Below, piece after piece: positions 33,764 to 42,380 of a stretch of 64,000 nucleotides of DNA. The translations under genes and the position numbers were made by a program. Below the pieces are notes generated by a model. That model ran no database searches, was not told where the DNA came from, and saw only the letters and a program-made list of their open reading frames with translations. Positions within the stretch are counted from its first letter, which is position 1; every line of letters starts with the position of its first letter. The stretch is from Thalassobius sp002708925 (lineage in GTDB: Bacteria > Pseudomonadota > Alphaproteobacteria > Rhodobacterales > Rhodobacteraceae): the NCBI RefSeq assembly GCF_049803795.1, contig NZ_JBNAGJ010000003.1, positions 310,001 to 374,000 of the forward strand, in the 5' to 3' direction.

Positions 33764-35197
33764 ATGGAATTCGGATTTACCACTGCGGCATATGTTGTTG
33801 CCGCTGTTCTCTTCATCCTGTCGCTGGGCGGTCTGTCGGGCCAGGAAAGCGCCAAGCGCGCCGTCTGGTATGGCATCGTCGGCATGGCGCTGGCCGTTGC
33901 GGCCACGCTGATCGGCCCCGGTTCGGGCCTGTGGCTGCTGTCGCTGGTTCTGATCGCCGCGGGCGGCACCATCGGGTATTATGTCGCGCAGCGCGTGCAG
34001 ATGACCGAGATGCCCCAGCTGGTGGCCGCCATGCACAGCCTGGTCGGTCTGGCCGCTGTCTTTGTGGGCTTTAACGCGCATATTGAAATGGGCAACGTGC
34101 TGGCGCTGGACGATACGGCCAAGAAAGGCCTGGAGGGTTTCGCCGCCCTGCTGGCCAAGAAGGACACCGTTGAGCTGAACATCCTGAAGGTCGAGCTGGC
34201 GCTTGGCATCTGGATCGGTGCGGTGACCTTTACCGGCTCGATCATCGCTTATGGCAAACTGGCGGGCAAGGTCACCTCGGCCGCGCAGAAACTGCCCGGT
34301 GGCCATATCCTGAACGCGGGTGCTGCCGTGATCTCGCTGGTCTGTCTGGTGTGGTACTTTGGCTCGGCCAGCTTCCTGCCGCTGGCGATCCTGACGCTGA
34401 TGGCGCTGTTCATCGGCTATCACCTGATCATGGGCATCGGCGGCGCGGACATGCCTGTTGTTGTCTCGATGCTGAACTCGTATTCGGGTTGGGCCGCGGC
34501 TGCGATCGGTTTCAGCCTGGGCAACGATCTGCTGATCGTGGTCGGTGCGCTGGTTGGTTCCTCGGGTGCGATCCTCTCCTACATCATGTGTAAGGCGATG
34601 AACCGTTCGTTCATTTCGGTGATCCTGGGCGGCTTTGGTGGCACCACCGGCCCCGCGATGGAAGTCGAGGGCGAGCAAGTCGCGATCGACAGCGACGGTG
34701 TTGCCACCGCGCTGGAAGAGGCCGACAGCATCATCATCATCCCCGGTTACGGCATGGCCGTGGCGCAGGCTCAGCAATCCGTGTCGGAGCTGACGAAACG
34801 TCTGCGCGCCAAGGGCAAAGAGGTGCGTTTCGCCATTCACCCCGTTGCCGGCCGTCTGCCGGGCCACATGAACGTGCTGCTGGCCGAGGCCAAGGTGCCC
34901 TATGACATCGTGATGGAGATGGACGAGATCAACGACGACTTCCCCGAAACGGATGTGGTTATCGTGATCGGCTCGAACGACATCGTGAACCCGGCCGCAC
35001 AGGAAGACCCCAACAGCCCCATCGCCGGGATGCCGGTTCTGGAATGCTGGAAGGCGAAACAGGTGTTCGTGTCGAAACGTGGTCAGGGCACCGGGTATTC
35101 GGGCATCGAAAACCCGCTGTTCTACAAGGAAAACACCCGCATGTTCTATGGCGACGCGAAGAAGTCGCTGGACGAGCTGCTGACCAAGATCTCCTGA
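33764..35197 (+). CDS. pntB: NAD(P) transhydrogenase subunit beta
   Basis: A 477-aa PntB with eight or so membrane helices in the first 270 residues, then the NADP(H)-binding domain. The conserved IIIPGYGMAVAQAQ, FAIHPVAGRLPGHMNVLLAE, NDIVNPAA and VSKRGQGTGYSGIENPLF segments are all present. It forms the proton channel and NADP site of the transhydrogenase with PntA. It is preceded by a good GGAGTAG site and followed by a strong terminator, so pntAB is probably a two-gene transcript. Confidence 0.98.
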   Translation: MEFGFTTAAYVVAAVLFILSLGGLSGQESAKRAVWYGIVGMALAVAATLIGPGSGLWLLSLVLIAAGGTIGYYVAQRVQMTEMPQLVAAMHSLVGLAAVFVGFNAHIEMGNVLALDDTAKKGLEGFAALLAKKDTVELNILKVELALGIWIGAVTFTGSIIAYGKLAGKVTSAAQKLPGGHILNAGAAVISLVCLVWYFGSASFLPLAILTLMALFIGYHLIMGIGGADMPVVVSMLNSYSGWAAAAIGFSLGNDLLIVVGALVGSSGAILSYIMCKAMNRSFISVILGGFGGTTGPAMEVEGEQVAIDSDGVATALEEADSIIIIPGYGMAVAQAQQSVSELTKRLRAKGKEVRFAIHPVAGRLPGHMNVLLAEAKVPYDIVMEMDEINDDFPETDVVIVIGSNDIVNPAAQEDPNSPIAGMPVLECWKAKQVFVSKRGQGTGYSGIENPLFYKENTRMFYGDAKKSLDELLTKIS

Positions 35198-35220
35198 TCC
35201 ACGGTCATTGGGAATTGCGA

Positions 35221-35246
35221 AGGGCGCCTTTCGGGGCGCCCTTTTT
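35221..35246 (+). terminator. Rho-independent terminator after pntB
   Basis: A perfect 8-bp stem (35221-35228 with 35235-35242), a 6-base loop and five T, starting 24 bases after the pntB stop. Confidence 0.9.
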
Positions 35247-35354
35247 GCGTCTGGGTCGGCCGGGGGGTGCCTTTGGGGAAGGCTCTGCTCTGACGTGGCG
35301 TCGGTTTTGACATGCTGGCCCCGTGTGCTTTGCTGCCATCAGGGAGGCTTTGAC

Positions 35355-35768
35355 ATGACCGATATTCTGGAAATGGGGCGCAAAATCCTGGCGCAGCAGC
35401 CGTTCAGCGTGCTGCTTGGGGTTGAGCTGACCCGCTTTGAGCCCGGCCTGGCCGAGCTGCTTTTGCCGCTAAGGCCCGACCATTTGCAGCAGCATGGCTT
35501 TGCGCATGGGGGGCTGGTGTCCACGATGGCGGATAATGCGATTTCCTTTGCCGGAGGGTCCAGGCTGGGCGATGTGGTGACGCTGGAATATAAGCTGAAC
35601 CTGATCCGCCCCGGCGTGGGCGAGGCGCTGATTGCACGCGGGACGGTGATGTCCTTTGGCAAGACACAGGCCGTCTGCCGCGCCGATGTTTTCGCGGTGC
35701 AAGATGGCCAAGAGCGGCTCTGCGCGGCGGCCCAGGGGACGATGGCCGCAGTCAATCGCGGGAAATAA
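35355..35768 (+). CDS. PaaI-family hot-dog thioesterase
   Basis: A 137-aa hot-dog thioesterase of the PaaI/YbgC-like group. The motif HGFAHGGLVSTMADNAISFA includes the catalytic Asp and His-Gly-Gly turn of the family, which hydrolyses aromatic or short acyl-CoA thioesters. The substrate is unknown and no phenylacetate genes are adjacent. ATG 35355 follows GGGAGG; the longer in-frame reading from 35208 overlaps the pntB terminator and is rejected. It stands alone. Confidence 0.88.
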   Translation: MTDILEMGRKILAQQPFSVLLGVELTRFEPGLAELLLPLRPDHLQQHGFAHGGLVSTMADNAISFAGGSRLGDVVTLEYKLNLIRPGVGEALIARGTVMSFGKTQAVCRADVFAVQDGQERLCAAAQGTMAAVNRGK

Positions 35769-35873
35769 CGGCAACAGTATACCGTTGCATTCCTTCAAGT
35801 CATTGAAAAAGCTTTATCTTTTTCAAATGATGTGGCATCTGTGGCCGCATCGAACCTGACCGAGGCCGCACGA

Positions 35874-37148
35874 ATGATCACTGACCACCCATTGCGCTAT
35901 GAATTGGCGAACGAGCTGCACGCCCGTCCTTTCCCGTCTCTGGCGGTGCCGGGGACAGCGGCGTTTCTGGCGATCAAACGCGCCGAGGATGCGGCCAGCC
36001 GCGACCGCGCGCATGACCGGGCGCATCTGATTGCGCTGCTGGATCGCTATGGCGCACCGCATCCGCAGCCCGGCGCCACGCATTATTTCGGTAAGCTGGG
36101 CCGCCATCTGCTCAAGTGGGAACAGCACACCGAATTCGTCACCTACACGGCCTTTTGCGAAAACCTCAGCGACCGGCCTTTCGATCCGGTGGATTTTGAC
36201 GTGTTCCCCGGCGACTGGCTGGAAAAAGCACCGGGGGACCGGGTGACCTCGGCGTTGATCCGGGTCGCGCCGATGGCCGACAAAGAGCAGGTCGTGGCGC
36301 ATTGCAACGACTGGTTTGTCCCCGAAAGCCTGGCCTCTAGCCGTGTTTTGGACGATGCGGGGGTGATTGCCGGCGATTTCCGGATCGATCCGGCGGGGCA
36401 TCTGCGCTTTGCGGTGTTCGTCGCGCCGGGAACGGGCGCGCGCCGGATTGGCCGGATCGTCACCCGCCTGTGCGAGATCGAAACCTACAAAAGCCTGTCC
36501 ATGCTGGGTTTCGCCCGCACCAAAGAGCTGGCCGTGCGGTTGGCGATGCTGGATGGGCAGCTGACCAGCCTGATGGATCAGATGACCAGCGATGACAACT
36601 CGGCGGATGAAACGCTGACGGGGCTGCTGCGCACCTCGGCCGAGCTGGAACGCATGGTGGCGCGCAATTCATTCCGGTTCGGGGCGACGGCGGCCTATGA
36701 GGCGATCGTTCATGACCGTATCCAGGTTCTGCGCGAGCACCGCTTTGACGGGCGCCAGACCTTCAATGAATTCATGATGCGCCGCTATGATCCGGCCATG
36801 CGCACCGTCAAATCCACCGAGCGCCGCCTGGCCGCCATGGCCGACCGGGCCATTCGTGCGGGCGAACTGCTGCGCACGCGGGTGGATGTGGAACGCTCGG
36901 CCCAGAACCAGAAGCTGCTGGAAAGCATGGACCGCCGCGCCGATCTGCAATTGCGCCTGCAAAAGACGGTCGAGGGGCTGTCGGTCGTGGCGATCAGCTA
37001 TTACGCGGTGTCGCTGGCGTCCTATGCGGCCTATCCGCTGGCCGGGGCGCTCGGCCTGAGTAAGGCCGAGCTGACGGCGGCGCTTACTGTGCCGGTTGTA
37101 GGGGCGGTGTGGTGGATGCTGCGCCGGATTCAGAAGAAGATGCACTAA
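35874..37148 (+). CDS. DUF3422 family membrane protein
   Basis: A 424-aa DUF3422 protein, a family of unknown function common in proteobacteria. The N-terminus HPLRYELANELHARPFPSL is characteristic. Two C-terminal helices (SVVAISYYAVSLASYAAYPL and ALTVPVVGAVWWML) likely anchor it in the inner membrane, after a helical region of about 150 residues. The start is uncertain: ATG 35874 has GAGG, while GTG 35832 in the same frame would add 14 residues with no clear ribosome site. Its last 65 bases overlap the convergent transporter gene. Confidence 0.85.
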   Translation: MITDHPLRYELANELHARPFPSLAVPGTAAFLAIKRAEDAASRDRAHDRAHLIALLDRYGAPHPQPGATHYFGKLGRHLLKWEQHTEFVTYTAFCENLSDRPFDPVDFDVFPGDWLEKAPGDRVTSALIRVAPMADKEQVVAHCNDWFVPESLASSRVLDDAGVIAGDFRIDPAGHLRFAVFVAPGTGARRIGRIVTRLCEIETYKSLSMLGFARTKELAVRLAMLDGQLTSLMDQMTSDDNSADETLTGLLRTSAELERMVARNSFRFGATAAYEAIVHDRIQVLREHRFDGRQTFNEFMMRRYDPAMRTVKSTERRLAAMADRAIRAGELLRTRVDVERSAQNQKLLESMDRRADLQLRLQKTVEGLSVVAISYYAVSLASYAAYPLAGALGLSKAELTAALTVPVVGAVWWMLRRIQKKMH

Positions 37149-38145
37149 GCACCCGTCCGGCACTCCAGCCCCCCAGCCCGATGCTGACAATCGCCAGGAT
37201 CGCGGCAATCGACAGGGTGGGGATGCCCGACAGGCCCGCGCCCAGCGTGCAGCCGCCCGCCAGCACGCCGCCCACGCCCATCAGCGCCGCGCCGCTCAGG
37301 TAGCGGCCGGTCTGGCGCGGGCTTTCGAAGCTTTGCCACTGGAACTGGCCACGGATCAGCGCGGCAATGAAGGCTCCGGCCAGTACGCCGCCCAGCAGGC
37401 CGACGCCAAAATTCGCCGGAATCGAGCTGCTGGCAATTGACCAGAACAGCGTGTCGGCGGCGGGCAGGGTGAAGCTTAGGCTTTCCATCGCGACCGGGTC
37501 GAAATCATCGTACAGGATAAACCCCGTGCCGACCCAGGCCAGCGGCACCAGAGCGCCCAGCACAGCAGCCCCGAGCAACGTCCCCGCCCGGTTCCCCGAA
37601 CGCAGCGCGATCCCCAGCGCCAGCACAGCCAGCGCGCCGGCCCAGAACAGCGGATTGCCCGGCAAGGCGGCATTTTCCAGCGCTACGGTATAGCCGCCCA
37701 GGCTGGTGCGCAGCGGCGCCAGCAGGCCCTTCAGCGTGGCATGGGCGACAACGGCAAAAACCACCAGAACCAGCAGGGCGCGCAGATTGCCCGATCCGCT
37801 TAGCACCGTCAGCCGCGAGACACAGCCGCGCGTCAGCACCATGCCGATCCCGAACAGCAGCCCGCCGACGACAATGGCCAGCACGGGCAGGTCGGCGGCC
37901 ATGAAGCGGTGATCCTCGAAGCCGATCAGCTGGGCCGCAACAGCGCCCTGCGTGCCCAGAATGGCCACGGCCAGAGCGGTCAGCCAGACGCCTGCGGCCT
38001 GTTTGCGGTCCTCGCCCACGATGGCGCGGCGAAAGCAGAACCTGGTGATCTGTGCCAGCATGCCGAATGCCAACCCAATGGCCAGCGCAAAATAAACGGC
38101 CGCCTGCGGGGCGGTAAGCTCTTCGAAGCCGAAGGTTTCAAACAT
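37084..38145 (-). CDS. YeeE/YedE family transporter
   Basis: A 353-aa inner-membrane protein of the YeeE/YedE (DUF395) family, whose characterised members take up thiosulfate or related sulfur species through a chain of conserved cysteines. Here they are Cys37 (TRFCFRR), Cys108 (LTRGCVSRLT) and a third in VLAGGCTLGAGLSG. About nine to ten hydrophobic helices are visible, so this is the full two-repeat form. It is on the minus strand; its C-terminal coding end overlaps the DUF3422 gene by 65 bases. No TusA-like partner gene is adjacent. Confidence 0.9.
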   Translation of the reverse strand: MFETFGFEELTAPQAAVYFALAIGLAFGMLAQITRFCFRRAIVGEDRKQAAGVWLTALAVAILGTQGAVAAQLIGFEDHRFMAADLPVLAIVVGGLLFGIGMVLTRGCVSRLTVLSGSGNLRALLVLVVFAVVAHATLKGLLAPLRTSLGGYTVALENAALPGNPLFWAGALAVLALGIALRSGNRAGTLLGAAVLGALVPLAWVGTGFILYDDFDPVAMESLSFTLPAADTLFWSIASSSIPANFGVGLLGGVLAGAFIAALIRGQFQWQSFESPRQTGRYLSGAALMGVGGVLAGGCTLGAGLSGIPTLSIAAILAIVSIGLGGWSAGRVLSASSSESGAASTTPPLQPAQ

Positions 38146-38304
38146 GATCTGTCCTCAGCGGTGGTTTGGAACTTTTTCCCAAATGCAGCGGCTGGAGGCA
38201 TAGATCAAGAGCGTGGCTCTGTTCCTTTGCCCATGAATGCGGAACAGTTTTCTGAAACCGCAGGAAAATCAAAACGAATCTATTTATGCGAATGGATTCA
38301 GATG

Positions 38305-38335
38305 AAAACGGCCCGCCGGGTCACAGGCAGGCCGT
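38305..38335 (-). terminator. Rho-independent terminator at the end of the leftward peptide-permease genes
   Basis: A 10-bp stem (38308-38317 with 38326-38335, one G-U type pair), an 8-base loop and four T on the minus strand, about 21 bases after the OppC-type stop. Confidence 0.75.
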
Positions 38336-38355
38336 ATCTTGATCCTTTTTTGCAC

Positions 38356-39318
38356 TCAGCGCCCGCGAATACGCGGATCCAGCGCATCGCGCAGCCCGTC
38401 GCCCAGGTAATTCACGCTCAGCACCGTCAGCGAGATCGCCACGCCGGGCCAGAACACGCGTTCGGGATATTGTTGCAGATAATCCGTCGCATCGAACAGC
38501 AGCCGCCCCCAGGTGGGGAAATCCGGTGGAAAGCCCAGCCCAAGGAAGGACAGCGCGGATTCGGTGATGATTGCGTTGGCGATGCCCAGCGTGGCGGACA
38601 CCATGATCGGAGACAGCACGTTGGGCAGGATGTGGCGGGTGATCATCTTGGTGTTCGTGGTCCCGATCGAGCGCGCGGCCAGCACGAATTCCCGCTCTTT
38701 CAGAGCCAGCACGTCGCCGCGGACAATGCGTGCGGTGGGCATCCAGCTGGTCACGCCGATGGCCACGACGATCAGGATGAAAATCCCCCGCTCGGGGCCG
38801 AAGGCGGCGTTTAGCGGGTCTCGGAACAGCAGCACCATCACCAGCAGAAGCGGCAGCAAAGGCAGCGCCAGAAACAGATCGGTCAAGCGCATCAGCAGCC
38901 CGTCCAGGCGTTTGAAAAAACCGGCCAGCACGCCAACCAGGCTGCCCAGAAACAGCGCCAGCAACATGGCCGTGATCCCGACCGAGACACTGATCTGCCC
39001 GCCGGCCATCATCCGGGCAAAGGTATCGCGGCCCAACTGATCGGTGCCCATCGGATGCGCCAGGCTGGGCCCCTGATTGCGTGCACGGATGTCGATATAG
39101 GTGGGGTCATAGGGCCAGAACAGCGGCCCGACAAAGACCACCAGAACGATCAGCAGAAAGATGATCCCGCCCAGCATCGCGCCTTTGTGGTGCTTGAACT
39201 GGTCCCAGATGTCGCGCCACTGACTGCGCGGAGGCGCCACGGGGATGGGATCGCTCAGGGCGCCTGCGGGGGTGGCGCCGCCCGCGCCGGGGATGACTTT
39301 TTCGACGGGCTCAGTCAT
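38356..39318 (-). CDS. Peptide ABC transporter permease, OppC/DppC type
   Basis: A 320-aa permease with a long cytoplasmic N-terminus then six membrane helices. The EAA-loop lies in LTDLFLALPLLPLLLVMVL through SIGTTNTKMITRHILPN. HPMGTDQLGRDTFARMM is a conserved marker of DppC/OppC permeases. The ATG at 39318 overlaps the stop of the OppB-type gene by 8 bases, so the two are translationally coupled. It ends at a terminator. With the binding protein, the OppB-type permease and the double ATPase, it forms one ABC importer. Confidence 0.95.
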   Translation of the reverse strand: MTEPVEKVIPGAGGATPAGALSDPIPVAPPRSQWRDIWDQFKHHKGAMLGGIIFLLIVLVVFVGPLFWPYDPTYIDIRARNQGPSLAHPMGTDQLGRDTFARMMAGGQISVSVGITAMLLALFLGSLVGVLAGFFKRLDGLLMRLTDLFLALPLLPLLLVMVLLFRDPLNAAFGPERGIFILIVVAIGVTSWMPTARIVRGDVLALKEREFVLAARSIGTTNTKMITRHILPNVLSPIMVSATLGIANAIITESALSFLGLGFPPDFPTWGRLLFDATDYLQQYPERVFWPGVAISLTVLSVNYLGDGLRDALDPRIRGR

Positions 39319-40318
39319 AGCGAATCCTCGGGTCCAGAATGCCATAGAGAACATCGGCAATCAGGTTGAACAGCACGATCAGCAGCGCAAAGATAAAGGT
39401 CAGGGTCTGCACCATCGGCAGGTCATTGGCCTCGATCGCGCCGATCAGCAGATGGCCCAGCCCGTTCACCTTGAACACCTGCTCGGTGATGATCGCGCCG
39501 CCAAAAACCTGCGGCACGCCCAGGGCGATCACCGTCACCACCGGGATCATCGAGTTGCGCAGCACATGGAGCAGCACGACGGTTTTTTCGCCCAGGCCCT
39601 TGGCGCGGGCGGTGCGGACGTAATCCTGATTCAGGTTGTCCAGCATCGAGGCCCGCATGAACCGGCTGACCTGCGCCGCATTATACAGCGCCAGCACAAA
39701 GACCGGCATCGCAATCTGGCGCAATTGGTGCACGAAACTGTCCCAGTCCGTCACCTTATGCGTGGTGTCGTAAATCGACGGGAACCAGCCCAGATGGACC
39801 GAGAAGATCACGATCAGCAACACGCCGGTAAAGAAGGTGGGCACCGAAAAGCCGATCATCGAAATAAAGGTGCCCAGCTGATCAAACATCGAATATTGCC
39901 GGTAGGCCGAATAGATTCCGATGGGCAGCGCGATCAGCACGCCCACCACATAGGACAGCCCCACCACCCACAGGGTCTGGGGCAGGCGCTGGACAACGAT
40001 GTCCATCACCGGGCTGCGGGTCTGCCAGGACAGCACACGCTGCTGGCCCTCGGTCAGCGAGGTGCCGAACAGATTGTCGATCAGCACCTGAGGCTCGACC
40101 CAGAAGAACTGCACCAGCCATTTGGCGAAACGCACATGCACCGGATCGCCCAGGCCCAGGGCCTCGCGCATACGTTCTTTGACATCGGGGGGAACGGTCA
40201 GCGGAACCTGGGCCATCGGATCGCCGGGGGCCAGTTCCAGCAGCAGAAAGATAACAAGACTGATGAACAACAGCGTCGGAACGGACAGAACCAATCGACG
40301 TATCGTGAATGTCAGCAT
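39311..40318 (-). CDS. Peptide ABC transporter permease, OppB/DppB type
   Basis: A 335-aa permease with six membrane helices. LTFTIRRLVLSVPTLLFISL at the N-terminus, RFMRASMLDNLNQDYVRTAR (the EAA-type loop) and VLYGILDPRIRYD at the end are classic for OppB/DppB. It carries substrates through the membrane with the OppC-type partner. A hairpin with a long T-run separates it from the upstream binding-protein gene, and its stop overlaps the OppC-type start by 8 bases. Length matches the family. Confidence 0.96.
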   Translation of the reverse strand: MLTFTIRRLVLSVPTLLFISLVIFLLLELAPGDPMAQVPLTVPPDVKERMREALGLGDPVHVRFAKWLVQFFWVEPQVLIDNLFGTSLTEGQQRVLSWQTRSPVMDIVVQRLPQTLWVVGLSYVVGVLIALPIGIYSAYRQYSMFDQLGTFISMIGFSVPTFFTGVLLIVIFSVHLGWFPSIYDTTHKVTDWDSFVHQLRQIAMPVFVLALYNAAQVSRFMRASMLDNLNQDYVRTARAKGLGEKTVVLLHVLRNSMIPVVTVIALGVPQVFGGAIITEQVFKVNGLGHLLIGAIEANDLPMVQTLTFIFALLIVLFNLIADVLYGILDPRIRYD

Positions 40319-40368
40319 AAGGTCGCCTTTGCGGCTTATCGTTAGAGGAGCGGCGTATACGGACGCCG

Positions 40369-40405
40369 AAAAAACAAAAGCCCCGGCCAGCGTGGGCCGG
40401 GGCTT
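40369..40405 (-). terminator. Strong hairpin between binding-protein gene and permeases
   Basis: A perfect 11-bp stem (40378-40388 with 40395-40405), a 6-base loop and a T-rich tail (positions 40369-40379 on the plus strand are A-rich). It begins 14 bases after the binding-protein stop. Because the permeases follow on the same strand, it may be a partial terminator that raises the ratio of binding protein to permease. Confidence 0.8.
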
Positions 40406-40418
40406 GGAGTATGCGTGA

Positions 40419-42119
40419 TTACTTGATGCGGTACCAGTCGGCCGCGTTCCACAGCTCTGAATCCCAGGTGTTCAGCACAACGCCGCCCAGGCTGTTGGAA
40501 TGCGCCGACACGCGGCCACGATCCACCAGCGGCACGATGACATAGCTGTCTTTGGTCAGCATGTCGTTCAGCTTCTTGGCGATCTCACCGCGTTTTGCCA
40601 GCTCGCCGGTGCGGCTCAGCTCGGCCACCAGCGCATCATAGGCGGGATCGCAGAAACGGTTGATGTTCTCACCCTGCCACTGCGATTCGGGCTTGGGAGC
40701 CTTTTCGCAGGTGTGCTCGGCCAGATAGGATTCCGGATCGGTGCCGTCGAAGTTGTTGGCATACATTTCCACGTCGGCATAGAACTTCTGGAACGTATCG
40801 GGCGAGCCCGGATCCCCCCCGAAGAACACCGAACCGGACAGGTTGCGCAGCTCGGTCTGCACGCCGATTTCGCTCCACCACTGTTTGATCAGCGCCTGGA
40901 AATCCTGACGCACCGCGTTGGTCGAGGTCTGATACAGCAGCTTCAGCTTCATGCCGTCTTTTTCACGCACGCCGCCTGCGCCCACTTTCCAGCCGGCTTC
41001 CTCCAGCAGGGCCTTGGCGCCTTCGATGTCCTGGGTCATGCAATCGGTGTTATCCGAGGCATAGAGCGCCGGGGCAGGGACCAGGTTACAGGTCGGACGC
41101 CCCGCCTTGCCATAGCCGATTTCCACCAGCAATTCGCGGTCGATGGCCATCGAGAGAGCCTTGCGCACCTTCACATCCGACAGGATCGGGTGGGGGTGTT
41201 TGGCGGTCGAACGCTCGCCTTCGGGCAGGCTGGGCGAGGGATCGGTCATGTTCATCTCGATCCGTTCCACCAAAGAGCCGAAGGCGGCCACAACCTTGCC
41301 TTTGCCGCCCTCTTCCATCTTGGCGATGACATCGGGGGCCAGTTGCAGGTTCCAGGCGTAGTCGAATTCGCCCGTTTCCAGCACGGCGCGGCCCGCAGCC
41401 GTTGCATCGCCGCCGCCCTTGAAGGTCATGGTCGCGAAGGCCGGTTTGTTCGGGGTGCGATAATTCGGGTTCGCAGACAGAGAGATCACGTCATTGGGGC
41501 GGAACTCATCCACCACAAAGGGGCCGGTGCCGACGGGGCCAAAGTTGGCGTCGGTACATTCGGGGGCCTTGGCGCCCATGCAGTTTTCGAACTGCGCCTT
41601 CTGGATCACCGGCGACTGGCCGCCCATGAAGGGCAGATAGGGGTTCGGCTTGGGCTCGGAGAAGTTGACCTTGACGGTCAGGTCGTCCAGCGCCTCGACG
41701 CTGCTGACGCCTTCGAATTTGGCCAGCTGGGCGCAGCCGCCTTCGGGGTGCATACAGTATTCAGCGGTGAATTTCACATCCGCCGAGGTCAGGGCCGAGC
41801 CATCCGACCATTTCAGCCCCGGCTTCAGTTTCCAGGTGATCGAGGTCAGATCCGCGGCCACGCCGCCATTTTCCACGGTGGGGATTTGCTCGGCCAGGAA
41901 GGGCACCAGCGCGCCGTTCTGATCGAACCGGCCCAGCGGTTCGACGATCAGCGACGAGGCCTGAATGTCTTTGGTTCCAGCCGACAGATACGGATTCAGG
42001 ATGGACGGCGCTTGCCAGTAGATGACGCTGACATGGCCATCGGCGCCACGTTCTGCAAAAGCCGCGGGGGCCAGCCCGACGGTTGCGACTGCGCCCATCA
42101 TCAGGGACTTCAGTTTCAT
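40419..42119 (-). CDS. Peptide/oligopeptide ABC transporter substrate-binding protein
   Basis: A 566-aa periplasmic solute-binding protein of family 5 (SBP_bac_5). MKLKSLMMGAVATVGLAPAAFA is a signal peptide with likely cleavage after AFA. Family pieces are WSDGSALTSADVKFTAEY, MAIDRELLVEIGYGKAG and the C-terminal DRGRVSAHSNSLGG. Such proteins capture peptides or other larger organics for ABC importers. ATG 42119 follows AAGGAGAGAG, and the in-frame stretch before it is noncoding leader. It is divergent from the ATPase gene, with 261 bases in between, and its own downstream hairpin separates it from the permeases. Ligand identity is not readable. Confidence 0.95.
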   Translation of the reverse strand: MKLKSLMMGAVATVGLAPAAFAERGADGHVSVIYWQAPSILNPYLSAGTKDIQASSLIVEPLGRFDQNGALVPFLAEQIPTVENGGVAADLTSITWKLKPGLKWSDGSALTSADVKFTAEYCMHPEGGCAQLAKFEGVSSVEALDDLTVKVNFSEPKPNPYLPFMGGQSPVIQKAQFENCMGAKAPECTDANFGPVGTGPFVVDEFRPNDVISLSANPNYRTPNKPAFATMTFKGGGDATAAGRAVLETGEFDYAWNLQLAPDVIAKMEEGGKGKVVAAFGSLVERIEMNMTDPSPSLPEGERSTAKHPHPILSDVKVRKALSMAIDRELLVEIGYGKAGRPTCNLVPAPALYASDNTDCMTQDIEGAKALLEEAGWKVGAGGVREKDGMKLKLLYQTSTNAVRQDFQALIKQWWSEIGVQTELRNLSGSVFFGGDPGSPDTFQKFYADVEMYANNFDGTDPESYLAEHTCEKAPKPESQWQGENINRFCDPAYDALVAELSRTGELAKRGEIAKKLNDMLTKDSYVIVPLVDRGRVSAHSNSLGGVVLNTWDSELWNAADWYRIK

Positions 42120-42329
42120 GTCTCTCTCCTTGTTGGGCATAAAATGCCTGTTCCCGCGGTGCGATCGGGTGTGATTCTTTTCGCGGTATGGTCGAAGGAT
42201 GCACCAATATACCTTTCCAGCACCACGATTTTTCGGGGTGCGGCTACCGCGTGTGCCGAAACTCCAAACCAAGTGGTCAAAAAATGCAAGTATCCCGTTG
42301 GTTGACCCGGCGGGAAGTTTGCAACCGAT

Positions 42330-42359
42330 TTGACACTGGCGCCCGGCTGTCGTTAGCGT
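42330..42359 (+). promoter_or_regulatory. Possible sigma70-type promoter for the ATPase-amidohydrolase operon
   Basis: TTGACA at 42330-42335 and TAGCGT at 42354-42359 (18-base spacer), about 20 bases before the first ATG of the double ATPase gene. The -35 is consensus, the -10 is weak. Confidence 0.45.
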
Positions 42360-42380
42360 CGGTGCATTATCGGGCACTGC

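Noticed and set aside
42120..42377. N-terminal extension of the binding protein across the promoter region
   Set aside because: The ATG at 42119 begins a good signal peptide behind AAGGAGAG; the upstream part shows no coding character.
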